From Thermoflexales bacterium (GTDB taxonomy: Bacteria > Chloroflexota > Anaerolineae > B4-G1 > SLSP01), in the NCBI GenBank assembly GCA_015486785.1, contig WFQZ01000035.1, forward strand, positions 1 to 5,810: a stretch of 5,810 nucleotides of DNA. Direction: 5' to 3'. Positions 1 through 5,810 of this stretch are shown in pieces (within the stretch, counting starts at the first letter, position 1; each line of letters starts with the position of its first letter). The notes under the pieces were generated by a model. The model was not told the DNA's origin, did no database searches, and saw only the letters and a program-made list of their open reading frames with translations. The position numbers and the translations under genes are program-made.

Positions 1-2
1 CA

Positions 3-962
3 TCTTGGAGCAGCACTATCACGCCCACAGATTGTCCTTACGTGACACCTATTGCGACGCCATCGCCAAGTCAAACTAAGCTAATTTATGTTTTAATTGA
101 CAGGTCTAAATCATATGGTGATTTTACACAATCGGCATTGGGTGTTCTCGTTGAAAGCCTGAAAATGTCTATAGAACCGGGAGATAGACTCTATCTCGTA
201 TGGTTAGGAGCTAGCGAGGATCGAGAAGACCGTTTTTTCTATGGAACAGTCCCGACACTGGAACCCCCAAATCTTGTCAGTCCTATTCCCACCTTGACGC
301 CTGTTCCCACCTTGACACAAACGCCTATCCCGACAAGTACCCCAATTTCTCACAAGGAATTGTCTGTTCTAGCAGCTCAAATGGCAACTCAAACGGCAGA
401 GGCTCAGTTACAGTCCGCGACTGTCACAGTGCAGGCAATAAATGCCACTGCAACAAGTGAATCTGTCATATTGGCGCAAGATGTAAATTCACAAAGATGT
501 TCGCAATTAAGTGCCAACAAAGCAAACCAACAGATATTGAGAGAGTGGGATGAAAAGAGGGTGCATATTATAAGTGATTACCTGGAGCGGAAATTGATTC
601 CATTATCAACTTATACAATTGAAGCTGAAGATCATGCTACGCATATCTACAACGCTTTATATATAGCATCGAGAATAATTCAGACCGAGAGAGACAATAA
701 ATCTTTCTCGTCTTACAACTTAGTGATTTTCTCTGATATGGAAGATTACGGATCGAGGAGGGGAGAAGAATTAGCAGTTAATTTAGAAGGTGTAAAAGTT
801 CTAGTGGCGATGATGTATTGCAGGGAAAGTATATCTTGCCAAGACCGAGGTACTTATTGGCGAAATTACTTTGTTGACAAAGGGGCACTGCTTCCTCACT
901 TTCCCTTTAGATCAGTACAAGAAACAACCCCGGATTTTATTGCCGATTTTCTAAGACATTAA
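3..962 (+). CDS. VWA-like domain protein with low-complexity insert, 5' partial
   Basis: Role unknown; probably an extracytoplasmic or membrane-anchored VWA-fold protein that binds a metal ion and a protein partner. The frame is open from base 3. The first start-like codon is a GTG at 42 with no Shine-Dalgarno before it, so the true start, and any signal peptide or anchor, lies left of the window. Counting from that GTG, residues 14-20 form a hydrophobic strand leading into D20-R-S22-K-S24, the DxSxS metal site (MIDAS). A second strand covers about 48-56. HATHIYNAL (199-205) can supply the MIDAS Thr (T200), and NLVIFSDMED (226-235) the third-motif Asp. Strand 251-258 and YWRNYF (272-277) finish the fold. 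Between strand 2 and the T200 helix sits an insert of about 140 residues: Pro/Thr-rich at 71-101, Ala/Thr/Gln-rich at 110-140, then a helix. C260 and C266 could pair in an oxidising compartment. It is followed at 8 bases by a membrane-protein gene. VWA-like assignment is fairly sure; function is not. Confidence 0.72.
   Translation, partial: SWSSTITPTDCPYVTPIATPSPSQTKLIYVLIDRSKSYGDFTQSALGVLVESLKMSIEPGDRLYLVWLGASEDREDRFFYGTVPTLEPPNLVSPIPTLTPVPTLTQTPIPTSTPISHKELSVLAAQMATQTAEAQLQSATVTVQAINATATSESVILAQDVNSQRCSQLSANKANQQILREWDEKRVHIISDYLERKLIPLSTYTIEAEDHATHIYNALYIASRIIQTERDNKSFSSYNLVIFSDMEDYGSRRGEELAVNLEGVKVLVAMMYCRESISCQDRGTYWRNYFVDKGALLPHFPFRSVQETTPDFIADFLRH
282..341 (+). repeat. 18-base tandem repeat coding a Pro/Thr linker
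   Basis: Two adjacent 18-base units, 282-299 and 300-317, differ at two positions and encode PIPTLT and PVPTLT. A third, degraded copy begins at 324 and encodes PIPTST. The period is a multiple of three, so copy-number change would keep the frame. It lies in the linker just after the second strand of the VWA-like domain. Such linkers are usually flexible and extracellular. Confidence 0.65.
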
Positions 963-966
963 GGAG
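961..966 (+). promoter_or_regulatory. Ribosome binding site of the membrane-protein gene
   Basis: AAGGAG overlaps the TAA stop (960-962) of the preceding VWA-like gene, which suggests translational coupling. It lies 4 bases before the ATG at 971 and 7 before a second in-frame ATG at 974. The 974 start is therefore the better spaced of the two. Confidence 0.75.
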
Positions 967-970
967 AATA

Positions 971-2134
971 ATGATGAATATACAATTGACTACCCCACAA
1001 GTGATAGAAATACTGGTTTTATGGTTCATATTAGGAGCAGCTTTAGATTTTTCCAAGCTCATTCTAATAACAATGGGTAAGTATACTAGCTTTGTCCCCA
1101 GAACAATAAAAGACAAATCACAATTGGCAAGAAAGGGACTAAATAATGTATCAAGAAAGGCTAAAATTGAAATTGTGGATGATTTTGTGAAAACTATTCG
1201 AGATATCTTAAAAAAGATCAAAGATTCGCTTTTGTCCTGGTCAAATAATTTTATAGAGCAAGTTGTAGGAAGAAGTAGTGACAATGAATTTAGTACGGGA
1301 ACATCTTCTGTCTTTGATAATAAATATGCTGGGCAAAAAATAATTGGAGCTTTAATAGAGTTCGTTGCGTTGATTGCCTTTTTATACGCTGATGCAAGTC
1401 AAGCAGCCCAGACATATAGCTTGCTGTTTACAACTGCAACAATCCCTAACGTGCTAAACAATATCATCGTCCCCTTGATTGTTGCTTCGGCGGGCACAGC
1501 TTTTATTCTGGGTATTTTCATTGGAGATATTTTACATCTGACGCATTACGGTAACCTGGGTAATTTGAAAGGGAAAACCAGAGCATGGTTTTTAGGAGCA
1601 ATCATTGGCAATTTGATAGTTACAGTTGTGTTGTCTGCTCTAATCGCGTTGTATAGAGCTGATGTGCTTGACATGCAAAGTGAAAGCATAAAAACAATTG
1701 CAGTATATTCCCAAAGCCTCGTTATTGTCCCTATGCTTATTACCACGGTACTGCTATTACGTGGTGCTTTCGGCATATTTGTTATACTTGCTATTTTTTT
1801 GTGGTTGTTGGCAATCCCATTCGCCGTCTTTGAATCTTTTGTTGATGTATTTGGTAAACTGATTGACGTAGGAACTGTTGGTATAGACTTTCTTTTTGCT
1901 AAAATTGTAAGGTTGACATTTGCGGCACTTGAGTTGATCTTTGCATTGTTGGAGAGTATCTTGCAGGGCAGTTTTCTTGTACTAATATCTCTAACTACAA
2001 TAGTTTTTTATATCCCCTATTTGGTGGTCAATCTCACGGTGGAGAAAATCTCTGGAGGCAAACGTCTTAAGGATTACTTCGATAGCTTGGAACATATTGA
2101 TTTACAAATCCTGGATGATAATGCTCAAACATAA
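971..2134 (+). CDS. Polytopic membrane protein of unknown function
   Basis: I do not recognise a family. The 387-residue product has a hydrophobic segment near the N-terminus (about 11-35), then a charged, mostly helical stretch (about 44-100) rich in Lys and Arg, then a Ser/Thr/Asn-rich patch (102-117). Further probable membrane segments lie near 123-143, 164-188, 205-228, 248-263, 266-290, 305-331 and 333-357, roughly eight in total. The C-terminus (358-387) is polar and acidic. The basic 44-100 loop suggests it is cytoplasmic, but topology was judged by eye only. The ATG pair at 971 and 974 gives two possible starts; the outer one is used here and in the numbering. The 8-base spacing from the VWA-like gene implies co-transcription and probably a shared envelope role. 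Low GC and frequent A/T-ending codons contrast sharply with the genes downstream. A transporter or a secretion-channel component is possible, but nothing in the sequence decides it. Confidence 0.8.
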   Translation: MMNIQLTTPQVIEILVLWFILGAALDFSKLILITMGKYTSFVPRTIKDKSQLARKGLNNVSRKAKIEIVDDFVKTIRDILKKIKDSLLSWSNNFIEQVVGRSSDNEFSTGTSSVFDNKYAGQKIIGALIEFVALIAFLYADASQAAQTYSLLFTTATIPNVLNNIIVPLIVASAGTAFILGIFIGDILHLTHYGNLGNLKGKTRAWFLGAIIGNLIVTVVLSALIALYRADVLDMQSESIKTIAVYSQSLVIVPMLITTVLLLRGAFGIFVILAIFLWLLAIPFAVFESFVDVFGKLIDVGTVGIDFLFAKIVRLTFAALELIFALLESILQGSFLVLISLTTIVFYIPYLVVNLTVEKISGGKRLKDYFDSLEHIDLQILDDNAQT

Positions 2135-2139
2135 ATTGA

Positions 2140-2253
2140 ATGCTTGGAGTTAGCTCGGAGCACTGTAGGGCCGTGGCGACTATGCGCTATGCGGTGGGCG
2201 ATGTTTTGCTGGACGTGGCAAGTCGCTGCTGCAAGCGTTGCAATTTCGCATAA
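2140..2253 (+). CDS. Possible small ORF, 37 codons
   Basis: An ATG 5 bases after the upstream stop opens a frame of 37 codons ending in TAA. Its C-terminal end, CCKRCNFA, carries three cysteines close together; an internal ATG lies at 2182. There is no Shine-Dalgarno before either ATG, and GC-rich DNA often holds chance frames of this size. It is not Leu-rich, so it does not look like a leucine attenuator peptide. It could be a gene remnant or chance; existence is doubtful. Confidence 0.15.
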   Translation: MLGVSSEHCRAVATMRYAVGDVLLDVASRCCKRCNFA

Positions 2254-2352
2254 CCGCTCGCCCCAAGTCGGATGACTGTGGGGGGCGTGTCCCCGTGGGA
2301 GAAAGCCGTTGTTTGTCGTGGTGACGGACGCGGAGGGCGGTTTACCTCGGGG

Positions 2353-2382
2353 TTGTTGGGCAGCACATCCACGCGCTACATA
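2353..2382 (+). promoter_or_regulatory. Weak candidate promoter for the hydro-lyase operon
   Basis: TTGTTG at 2353-2358 and TACATA at 2377-2382 are separated by 18 bases, an acceptable sigma-70-type spacing. Each box matches only three of six consensus positions. The position, about 65 bases before the large-subunit ATG in the least GC-rich part of the gap, is the main reason to list it. Confidence 0.2.
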
Positions 2383-2436
2383 AAGAGACAATTCGAGGAT
2401 TTGGGTAACTGCTCTGACGAGCACAAAGGACAAGTT

Positions 2437-2443
2437 GGGGTGA
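2437..2443 (+). promoter_or_regulatory. leuC: Ribosome binding site of the large-subunit gene
   Basis: GGGGTGA lies 3 bases before the ATG at 2447 (6 bases from the GGGG core). It resembles the GGAGGTGA anti-16S sequence. It supports 2447 as the start, as does the family-typical MGQTIIQKIF N-terminus. Confidence 0.55.
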
Positions 2444-2446
2444 GCA

Positions 2447-3712
2447 ATGGGACAAACGATTATCCAGAAGATTTTTGCGGCGCATAGCGATGGCTCTGTG
2501 CCGGTGGAGCCGGGGAATGTGATTTGGCTGGGTTTGGATGCGCGTACCGCGCGGGATTTCGCCGGGCCAAACGTGGTGCGGAATTATCGGCGGCATTACG
2601 GGGATGCGCCGGTGGCCGACCGCACGAAGACGTTTTTCACGTTTGATCTGGTGGTGCCGCCGAGCAACATCCCGTATGCGATCAACCAGCAGATTTGCCG
2701 CACTTGGGCCGGGGAACAAGGGATTACCGTCTATGATGTGAATGCCGGGATCGGCTCGCACGTGGCTTTGGAGGAGGGCTTGGCTTATCCCGGCTCTACG
2801 TTTGTGGGCACCGATAGCCACTTGAACATTATGGGGGCGGTCGGGGCGTTCGGCCAGGGGATGGGCGACAAGGATATTACGTTTGCCTTCCGCACCGGCA
2901 AGACGTGGATTGAGGTGCCGGAAACGATGCGCGTGGTGGTGCGAGGACAGATGCCCGCCAACTGCACGGCGCGGGATTTGACGCTGGCCGTGTTGCGGCG
3001 GCTGGGTTCGCGCGGGGCGTTGGGTCGGGCGATTGAGTTCTACGGCGAGGCGGTCGAGGCGTTGGGGCTGGCGGGGCGCATCACGCTGGCCAGCCAGGTG
3101 ACGGAGATGGGCGGAATCATCGGGTTCGTTCCGCCTTCGGCGGAGGTGTTGGCGTGGACGCAAGCGCGGGTGCGGCGGCGTCAGCCGCAAGCTGAGGTGC
3201 GCGGCGTGTACGCCGATCCCGACGCGGCGTATTGCGAGACGGTGACGCTGGATGTGAGCGGGTTGGAGCCGTTGATCGCTTGCCCGCCCAGTCCGGCCAA
3301 CGTCAAGCCGGTGCGCGAGGTGGCCGGTCGGCGGGTGGACAGTGTGTTCATCGGGTCGTGTACCAACGGGCGATTTGAGGATTTCGCGGCGGTGGCCGAG
3401 GTGGTGCGCGGGAAGCACGTCGCGCCGCACGTGATGGCGACGGTCGTCCCGGCCACGCGGCGCGTCTACGCGCAGATGCTCAAGGCCGGGGTGCTGGAGA
3501 CGCTCTTTGAGGCCGGATTCATCATCAGCAACCCCGGCTGTGGCGGGTGCGCATCCGGCCATTTGGGGATGACCGGGGAGGGGCAGGTGAATATCAGCAC
3601 CAGCAACCGCAACTTCCCCGGCAAACAAGGGCCGGGGGAAACGTACTTGGCCAGTCCGGTGACGGCGGCGTGGTGTGCGCTGGCCGGGGAGATTTACGGA
3701 GGCGAACGATGA
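2447..3712 (+). CDS. leuC: 3-isopropylmalate dehydratase/homoaconitase-family large subunit, divergent
   Basis: Large subunit of a heterodimeric cytosolic [4Fe-4S] hydro-lyase. The family isomerises hydroxy-di/tricarboxylic acids by dehydration and rehydration, for example 2- to 3-isopropylmalate in leucine synthesis or homocitrate to homoisocitrate. At 421 residues it has the length of the compact archaeal/thermophile (LeuC2/HacA) type; E. coli LeuC is about 466. Visible marks are MGQTIIQKIF at the start, GTDSH (121-125), the cluster Cys in GSCTNGR, two more in NPGCGGCASGH, and ISTSNRNFPG with YLASP near the end. All three cluster cysteines are present. Two catalytic positions deviate: the usual Asp-His pair is D67-L68 in TFDLVVPP, and the usual GIxHQ reads GIGSHV (101-106), so the His is replaced by S104 or shifted to H105. 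The usual HD near the N-terminus reads R36-D37. The stop overlaps the small-subunit start. No leuA or leuB is in view, so substrate is open: isopropylmalate, homocitrate, citramalate or dimethylmalate. Family call is secure; leuC is provisional. Confidence 0.9.
   Translation: MGQTIIQKIFAAHSDGSVPVEPGNVIWLGLDARTARDFAGPNVVRNYRRHYGDAPVADRTKTFFTFDLVVPPSNIPYAINQQICRTWAGEQGITVYDVNAGIGSHVALEEGLAYPGSTFVGTDSHLNIMGAVGAFGQGMGDKDITFAFRTGKTWIEVPETMRVVVRGQMPANCTARDLTLAVLRRLGSRGALGRAIEFYGEAVEALGLAGRITLASQVTEMGGIIGFVPPSAEVLAWTQARVRRRQPQAEVRGVYADPDAAYCETVTLDVSGLEPLIACPPSPANVKPVREVAGRRVDSVFIGSCTNGRFEDFAAVAEVVRGKHVAPHVMATVVPATRRVYAQMLKAGVLETLFEAGFIISNPGCGGCASGHLGMTGEGQVNISTSNRNFPGKQGPGETYLASPVTAAWCALAGEIYGGER
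3698..3702 (+). promoter_or_regulatory. leuD: Ribosome binding site of the small-subunit gene
   Basis: GGAGG lies within the last codons of the large-subunit gene, 6 bases before the ATG at 3709. It fixes this start over the frame's upstream extension and supports coupled translation of the two subunits. Confidence 0.85.
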
Positions 3713-4245
3713 AGCCGACACACATCAGCGGGAAGTTGTGGGTGTTGCGAGACCCGCACGGGCAGCTTTATGACGATGTGGATACCGATATGATTTTTCA
3801 CAACCGCTATTTGCACATCACCGATCCGGCGGAGATGGGACGTTACGCGCTGGATAATCTGCGCGGCTGGGAGGACTTCGCGCAGCGTGTGCGGCCCGGC
3901 GACATTGTGATGGCCGGGCGGAACTTCGGGGCCGGATCGTCGCGCCAACAGGCGGTGGATTGTTTCTTGTCGCTGGGCGTGGGGGCGTTGGTGGCGGAAA
4001 GTTTCGGTGCGATCTACAAGCGCAATGCGATCAACAGCGGGTTGGCCGTGGTCACGTTTCCCTCGCTTTCCCGCCACGCCGAAACGTTCCGCAATGGGGA
4101 TGTGCTGAGCATTGACTTGGGTTCCGGGGAGCTTCAGCTCAACGGGGTGCGCACGTATCGCGCTCAGCCGTTTTCGCGCGTGCAGATGGCGATCTATCAG
4201 GCCGGAGATCTCTTCGCGTATGGGGAGCTAGTAGCCCAAGCGTGA
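3709..4245 (+). CDS. leuD: 3-isopropylmalate dehydratase/homoaconitase-family small subunit
   Basis: Small (swivel-domain) subunit that closes over the active site of the preceding large subunit and helps select the substrate. The 178-residue length is usual for the compact archaeal-type subunit. Motifs in order: DDVDTDMI (22-29), matching the family DxDTDxI; RYLHI (33-37) in the substrate-selecting loop; AGRNFGAGSSRQQA (69-82), where S77 and R79 correspond to substrate-contacting aconitase Ser and Arg; then ESFGAIYKRNAINSG. The loop YLHI is not one of the YLRT or YLVY forms I associate with characterised homoaconitases and isopropylmalate isomerases, and GSSRQQA replaces the more common GSSREHA. 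Start at 3709 is chosen from GGAGG spacing and the ATGA overlap with the large-subunit stop; the same frame is open further upstream, but only as a shadow of the large-subunit gene. Like its partner it looks like a divergent paralogue. The subunit call is sure, the substrate is not. Confidence 0.9.
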   Translation: MKPTHISGKLWVLRDPHGQLYDDVDTDMIFHNRYLHITDPAEMGRYALDNLRGWEDFAQRVRPGDIVMAGRNFGAGSSRQQAVDCFLSLGVGALVAESFGAIYKRNAINSGLAVVTFPSLSRHAETFRNGDVLSIDLGSGELQLNGVRTYRAQPFSRVQMAIYQAGDLFAYGELVAQA

Positions 4246-4260
4246 GGGTGTGAATCAGCC

Positions 4261-4294
4261 AGCCCCAGGCCGATAGTCCGCCTGGGGCTTTTTT
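4261..4294 (+). terminator. Rho-independent terminator of the hydro-lyase operon
   Basis: A perfect 10-base-pair stem (4261-4270 with 4280-4289), seven of its pairs G-C, closes a 9-base loop. The run TTTTTT at 4289-4294 follows directly. It starts 15 bases after the small-subunit stop. On the opposite strand no U-run follows the hairpin, so it reads as a one-way terminator for the plus strand. The last T residues overlap the complement of the convergent gene's stop codon. Confidence 0.92.
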
Positions 4295-5810
4295 AGTGCT
4301 TGATCTGCCAGATGCTCACGCCGTCGGCGTTGTACACCAAGGTGAGCGCGGGGTTCTGCTGCAATTGCGCCGCATCCAGGGGCGGGGCGGCGAAGTTCCC
4401 CATTTTGCCGAGGTAGACATAATCCACGCCCAGCTCTTGCAAGGGGGCGGCGGTGTTTTGCGTGGCCAATTGCTCCACGGCGTGGGAAAGGCGCGTGATT
4501 TTGTTCACGTACTCCCGCGAGCCGAGGTGGTTGATCATCACGCCGGCGGTGGTGCTCCGCCCGGTGAAGTAGGGAATCCAGTAACCGGCGTCCGTGCCGT
4601 GCGGGGCCTGGGGAAGCCAAAAGTAGGTGTTGATGGCGAAGCGGGCATCCGGGGGCGTGTGATCTTTGATCCACTGCATCGCGGGGATGTCCGCCGGTGT
4701 GACGAAGTAGCGGTACGGTTCGAGTTCCATCACCCGCAGATGGCTGCCGACGAATCCTGAGACCAGGGCCAGAGCGGCCAGCGGCGGGGCGAGATTCCAG
4801 CGGGGGCGGTGACGGCGGGTCAAGGCGGTGACTCGCTCCGTGGCCGCGCCGATGACGATGCCCAGGGGCAGGTACAGCATGATGAGAATCGCGCCCAGGT
4901 TGGTGATGAATTGCAGCGCGGGAATCCCCAGGCGGTAGAGGTTGCCCAGGGCGATGAGTTCGGCGGTCCAGAGCAGCATCAGCCAGGCGAGGGAATCCAA
5001 CGCCGCCAGGCCGAGGAGCAGGCTGAGGCCCGTGAGGTAGAGCAGCCACGGATGGGCTACGAGGTAGGGCACGGTGCGCCAGGGGAACTCAAAGTAGTTT
5101 TGGGTGATTTGGGCCTGGTCCTCCGAAGTGACCGTGGTTTGCGGCGCGGCGTGCGTCGCCTTCTCGACCATCAGCCGACCGGCTTGGAGTACCGGCGTGG
5201 CGAGCAGCAGGGCGATGATCCCCACGATGAGGAGTTGGGTGAGCAGGTGGCGCGTGGTGCGCTTGCGGTAGGCGAGCCAGAGATCGACGATTTCGCCGGA
5301 GCCGAGCAGGAGCAGGTAGAAGATGCCCACGCGGAAATGGAGCAGGGCGACGGCGGCGGTGAGCATCGCCGCGCACAGGGCTTGCCATCCGCGCGGCGGC
5401 CAGGAGCGCGGGGATGGATCGGCGATGATCTCTCTGGTGACTTGCCAGGCGATCGGCAGGATCGCTTGGGCTGAAATTTGGGTGAAGCGGCCCCAGTTCA
5501 CGTACAACGCCGGTTGGTGGGAGAGCAAGCCGACGATCACCGCGCCGATCACCGCGCCCTTCCTGCCGCTCTGACGGTCGAGCACCAGGTAGACGCCGAG
5601 GCCGCACAGGCCGTTCAGGGCTTGCGCGGTCCACAGGAGCGCGGTATGCGCCGGCACTTGGGCCAGCCATTGCAGGGTGGCCGTGAGCGCGTAGAGTCCC
5701 AAATGGTACTCGCCCAGCGGGACGGGGAAGTAAGGGTTCAAGGTGGCGGGGAGCTGCCCGTGAGTGGCGGTTAGCTGGGTGAGGAGCGCGTGGTGGAGTG
5801 AATCGGACCA
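4293..5810 (-). CDS. GT-C-like polytopic membrane protein, 5' partial
   Basis: Probable integral-membrane glycosyltransferase-like protein of the GT-C type, which uses lipid-linked sugar donors on the outer face; not tied to a named enzyme. The frame is open to the right edge, adding 23 codons upstream of the TTG at 5741, so the start is outside the window. The edge segment contains WSDSLHH then GQLPATLNPYFP; an Asp-bearing loop followed by a Leu-Pro and an aromatic-Pro stretch is common in GT-C and DUF6541-like proteins. Counting from 5741, hydrophobic segments lie near 33-54, 62-75, 120-146, 166-183, 226-247, 251-267, 280-299 and 318-334. NWGRFTQISAQ (82-92) is a polar loop between segments. 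A soluble C-terminal region (about 347-482) includes AMQWIKDHTPPDARFAIN (354-371) and ends in a strand-rich stretch. Such C-terminal domains are frequent in Chloroflexota membrane proteins of this kind. The TAA stop sits in the T-run of the neighbour's terminator. Fold-level call moderate; activity uncertain. Confidence 0.75.
   Translation of the reverse strand, partial: WSDSLHHALLTQLTATHGQLPATLNPYFPVPLGEYHLGLYALTATLQWLAQVPAHTALLWTAQALNGLCGLGVYLVLDRQSGRKGAVIGAVIVGLLSHQPALYVNWGRFTQISAQAILPIAWQVTREIIADPSPRSWPPRGWQALCAAMLTAAVALLHFRVGIFYLLLLGSGEIVDLWLAYRKRTTRHLLTQLLIVGIIALLLATPVLQAGRLMVEKATHAAPQTTVTSEDQAQITQNYFEFPWRTVPYLVAHPWLLYLTGLSLLLGLAALDSLAWLMLLWTAELIALGNLYRLGIPALQFITNLGAILIMLYLPLGIVIGAATERVTALTRRHRPRWNLAPPLAALALVSGFVGSHLRVMELEPYRYFVTPADIPAMQWIKDHTPPDARFAINTYFWLPQAPHGTDAGYWIPYFTGRSTTAGVMINHLGSREYVNKITRLSHAVEQLATQNTAAPLQELGVDYVYLGKMGNFAAPPLDAAQLQQNPALTLVYNADGVSIWQIKH

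Larger units (their letters stand above)
2135..2446. other. GC-rich intergenic region at a composition boundary
   Basis: These 312 bases separate the AT-rich operon from the hydro-lyase genes. Base composition rises at once after the upstream stop codon: 38 G/C of 60 at 2141-2200 and 42 of 60 at 2281-2340. Short inverted repeats are visible: TGCAA-GCG-TTGCA at 2230-2242 and GGGG-CGTGT-CCCC at 2282-2294. I see no T-box consensus or leucine-rich leader, and no U-run behind a stable hairpin that would terminate the upstream operon. It should contain the promoter of the hydro-lyase operon, and perhaps the end of transferred DNA. Confidence 0.6.

Noticed and set aside
42..44. GTG as the start of the VWA-like gene
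   Set aside because: The frame is open upstream to the window edge with a Thr/Pro-rich sequence like that after it, and no Shine-Dalgarno precedes the GTG.
937..1284. Minus-strand frame across the VWA/membrane gene junction
   Set aside because: It is antisense to two well-supported genes and covers their ribosome site; no start signal is seen.
2125..2433. Minus-strand frame across the intergenic region
   Set aside because: No ribosome site or recognisable domain; composition is like other chance frames in GC-rich DNA.
2135..2446. T-box or leucine attenuator before the hydro-lyase operon
   Set aside because: No T-box consensus, no Leu-codon run and no terminator hairpin with a U-run.
3547..3708. 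Upstream extension of the small-subunit gene
   Set aside because: It overlaps the conserved C-terminus of the large subunit, and the family N-terminus and GGAGG both point to 3709.
2342..3721. Long minus-strand frame opposite the large-subunit gene
   Set aside because: Its product is Arg/His/Pro-rich with no family features and it lies antisense to a gene with clear motifs; high GC removes stop codons by chance.
4809..5474. Plus-strand frame opposite the membrane protein gene
   Set aside because: Product is Gly/Glu/Arg-rich low complexity and mirrors the codons of the real membrane protein.
5739..5741. TTG as the start of the minus-strand membrane protein
   Set aside because: The frame continues to the edge with family-like sequence (DSLHH, GQLP), so the codon is an internal Leu.

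Overview
The window has two halves with very different base composition. The left part (about 1-2134) is AT-rich: a sampled 60-base stretch at 1261-1320 has 21 G/C. From about 2135 to the right edge it is GC-rich: 43 of 60 at 3001-3060. The likely source is a bacterium of the Chloroflexota (Anaerolineae-like) type. This rests on proline/threonine linkers and Ala/Thr/Gln runs in a secreted-looking protein and on the style of the large membrane glycosyltransferase-like protein. No rRNA or marker gene is present, so the assignment is tentative.

Layout. (1) 3-962, plus strand: 3' part of a von Willebrand factor A-like (VWA) protein whose domain is split by a long low-complexity insert; its start lies left of the window. 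(2) 971-2134, plus: a polytopic membrane protein of unknown function, 8 bases after gene 1 and with a good Shine-Dalgarno, so the two form an operon. (3) 2135-2446: a GC-rich gap with no convincing gene, marking the abrupt composition change. (4) 2447-3712 and 3709-4245, plus: large and small subunits of a LeuCD/homoaconitase-type [4Fe-4S] hydro-lyase, with overlapping stop and start codons. (5) 4261-4294: a strong intrinsic terminator. (6) 4293-5810, minus: a convergent GT-C-like membrane protein that runs off the right edge.

How the genes work together. The two subunits should assemble into one isomerase/dehydratase acting on a malate-type acid, such as 3-isopropylmalate, homocitrate, citramalate or a methylated malate. 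The cluster cysteines are intact, but a catalytic Asp-His pair reads Asp-Leu and the next catalytic His position is disturbed. This looks like a divergent paralogue, so the leucine-pathway name is provisional. The VWA and membrane pair looks like an envelope-located module, possibly acquired horizontally and part of a longer operon to the left. I see no CRISPR array, tRNA, rRNA, transposase or recognisable defence system.
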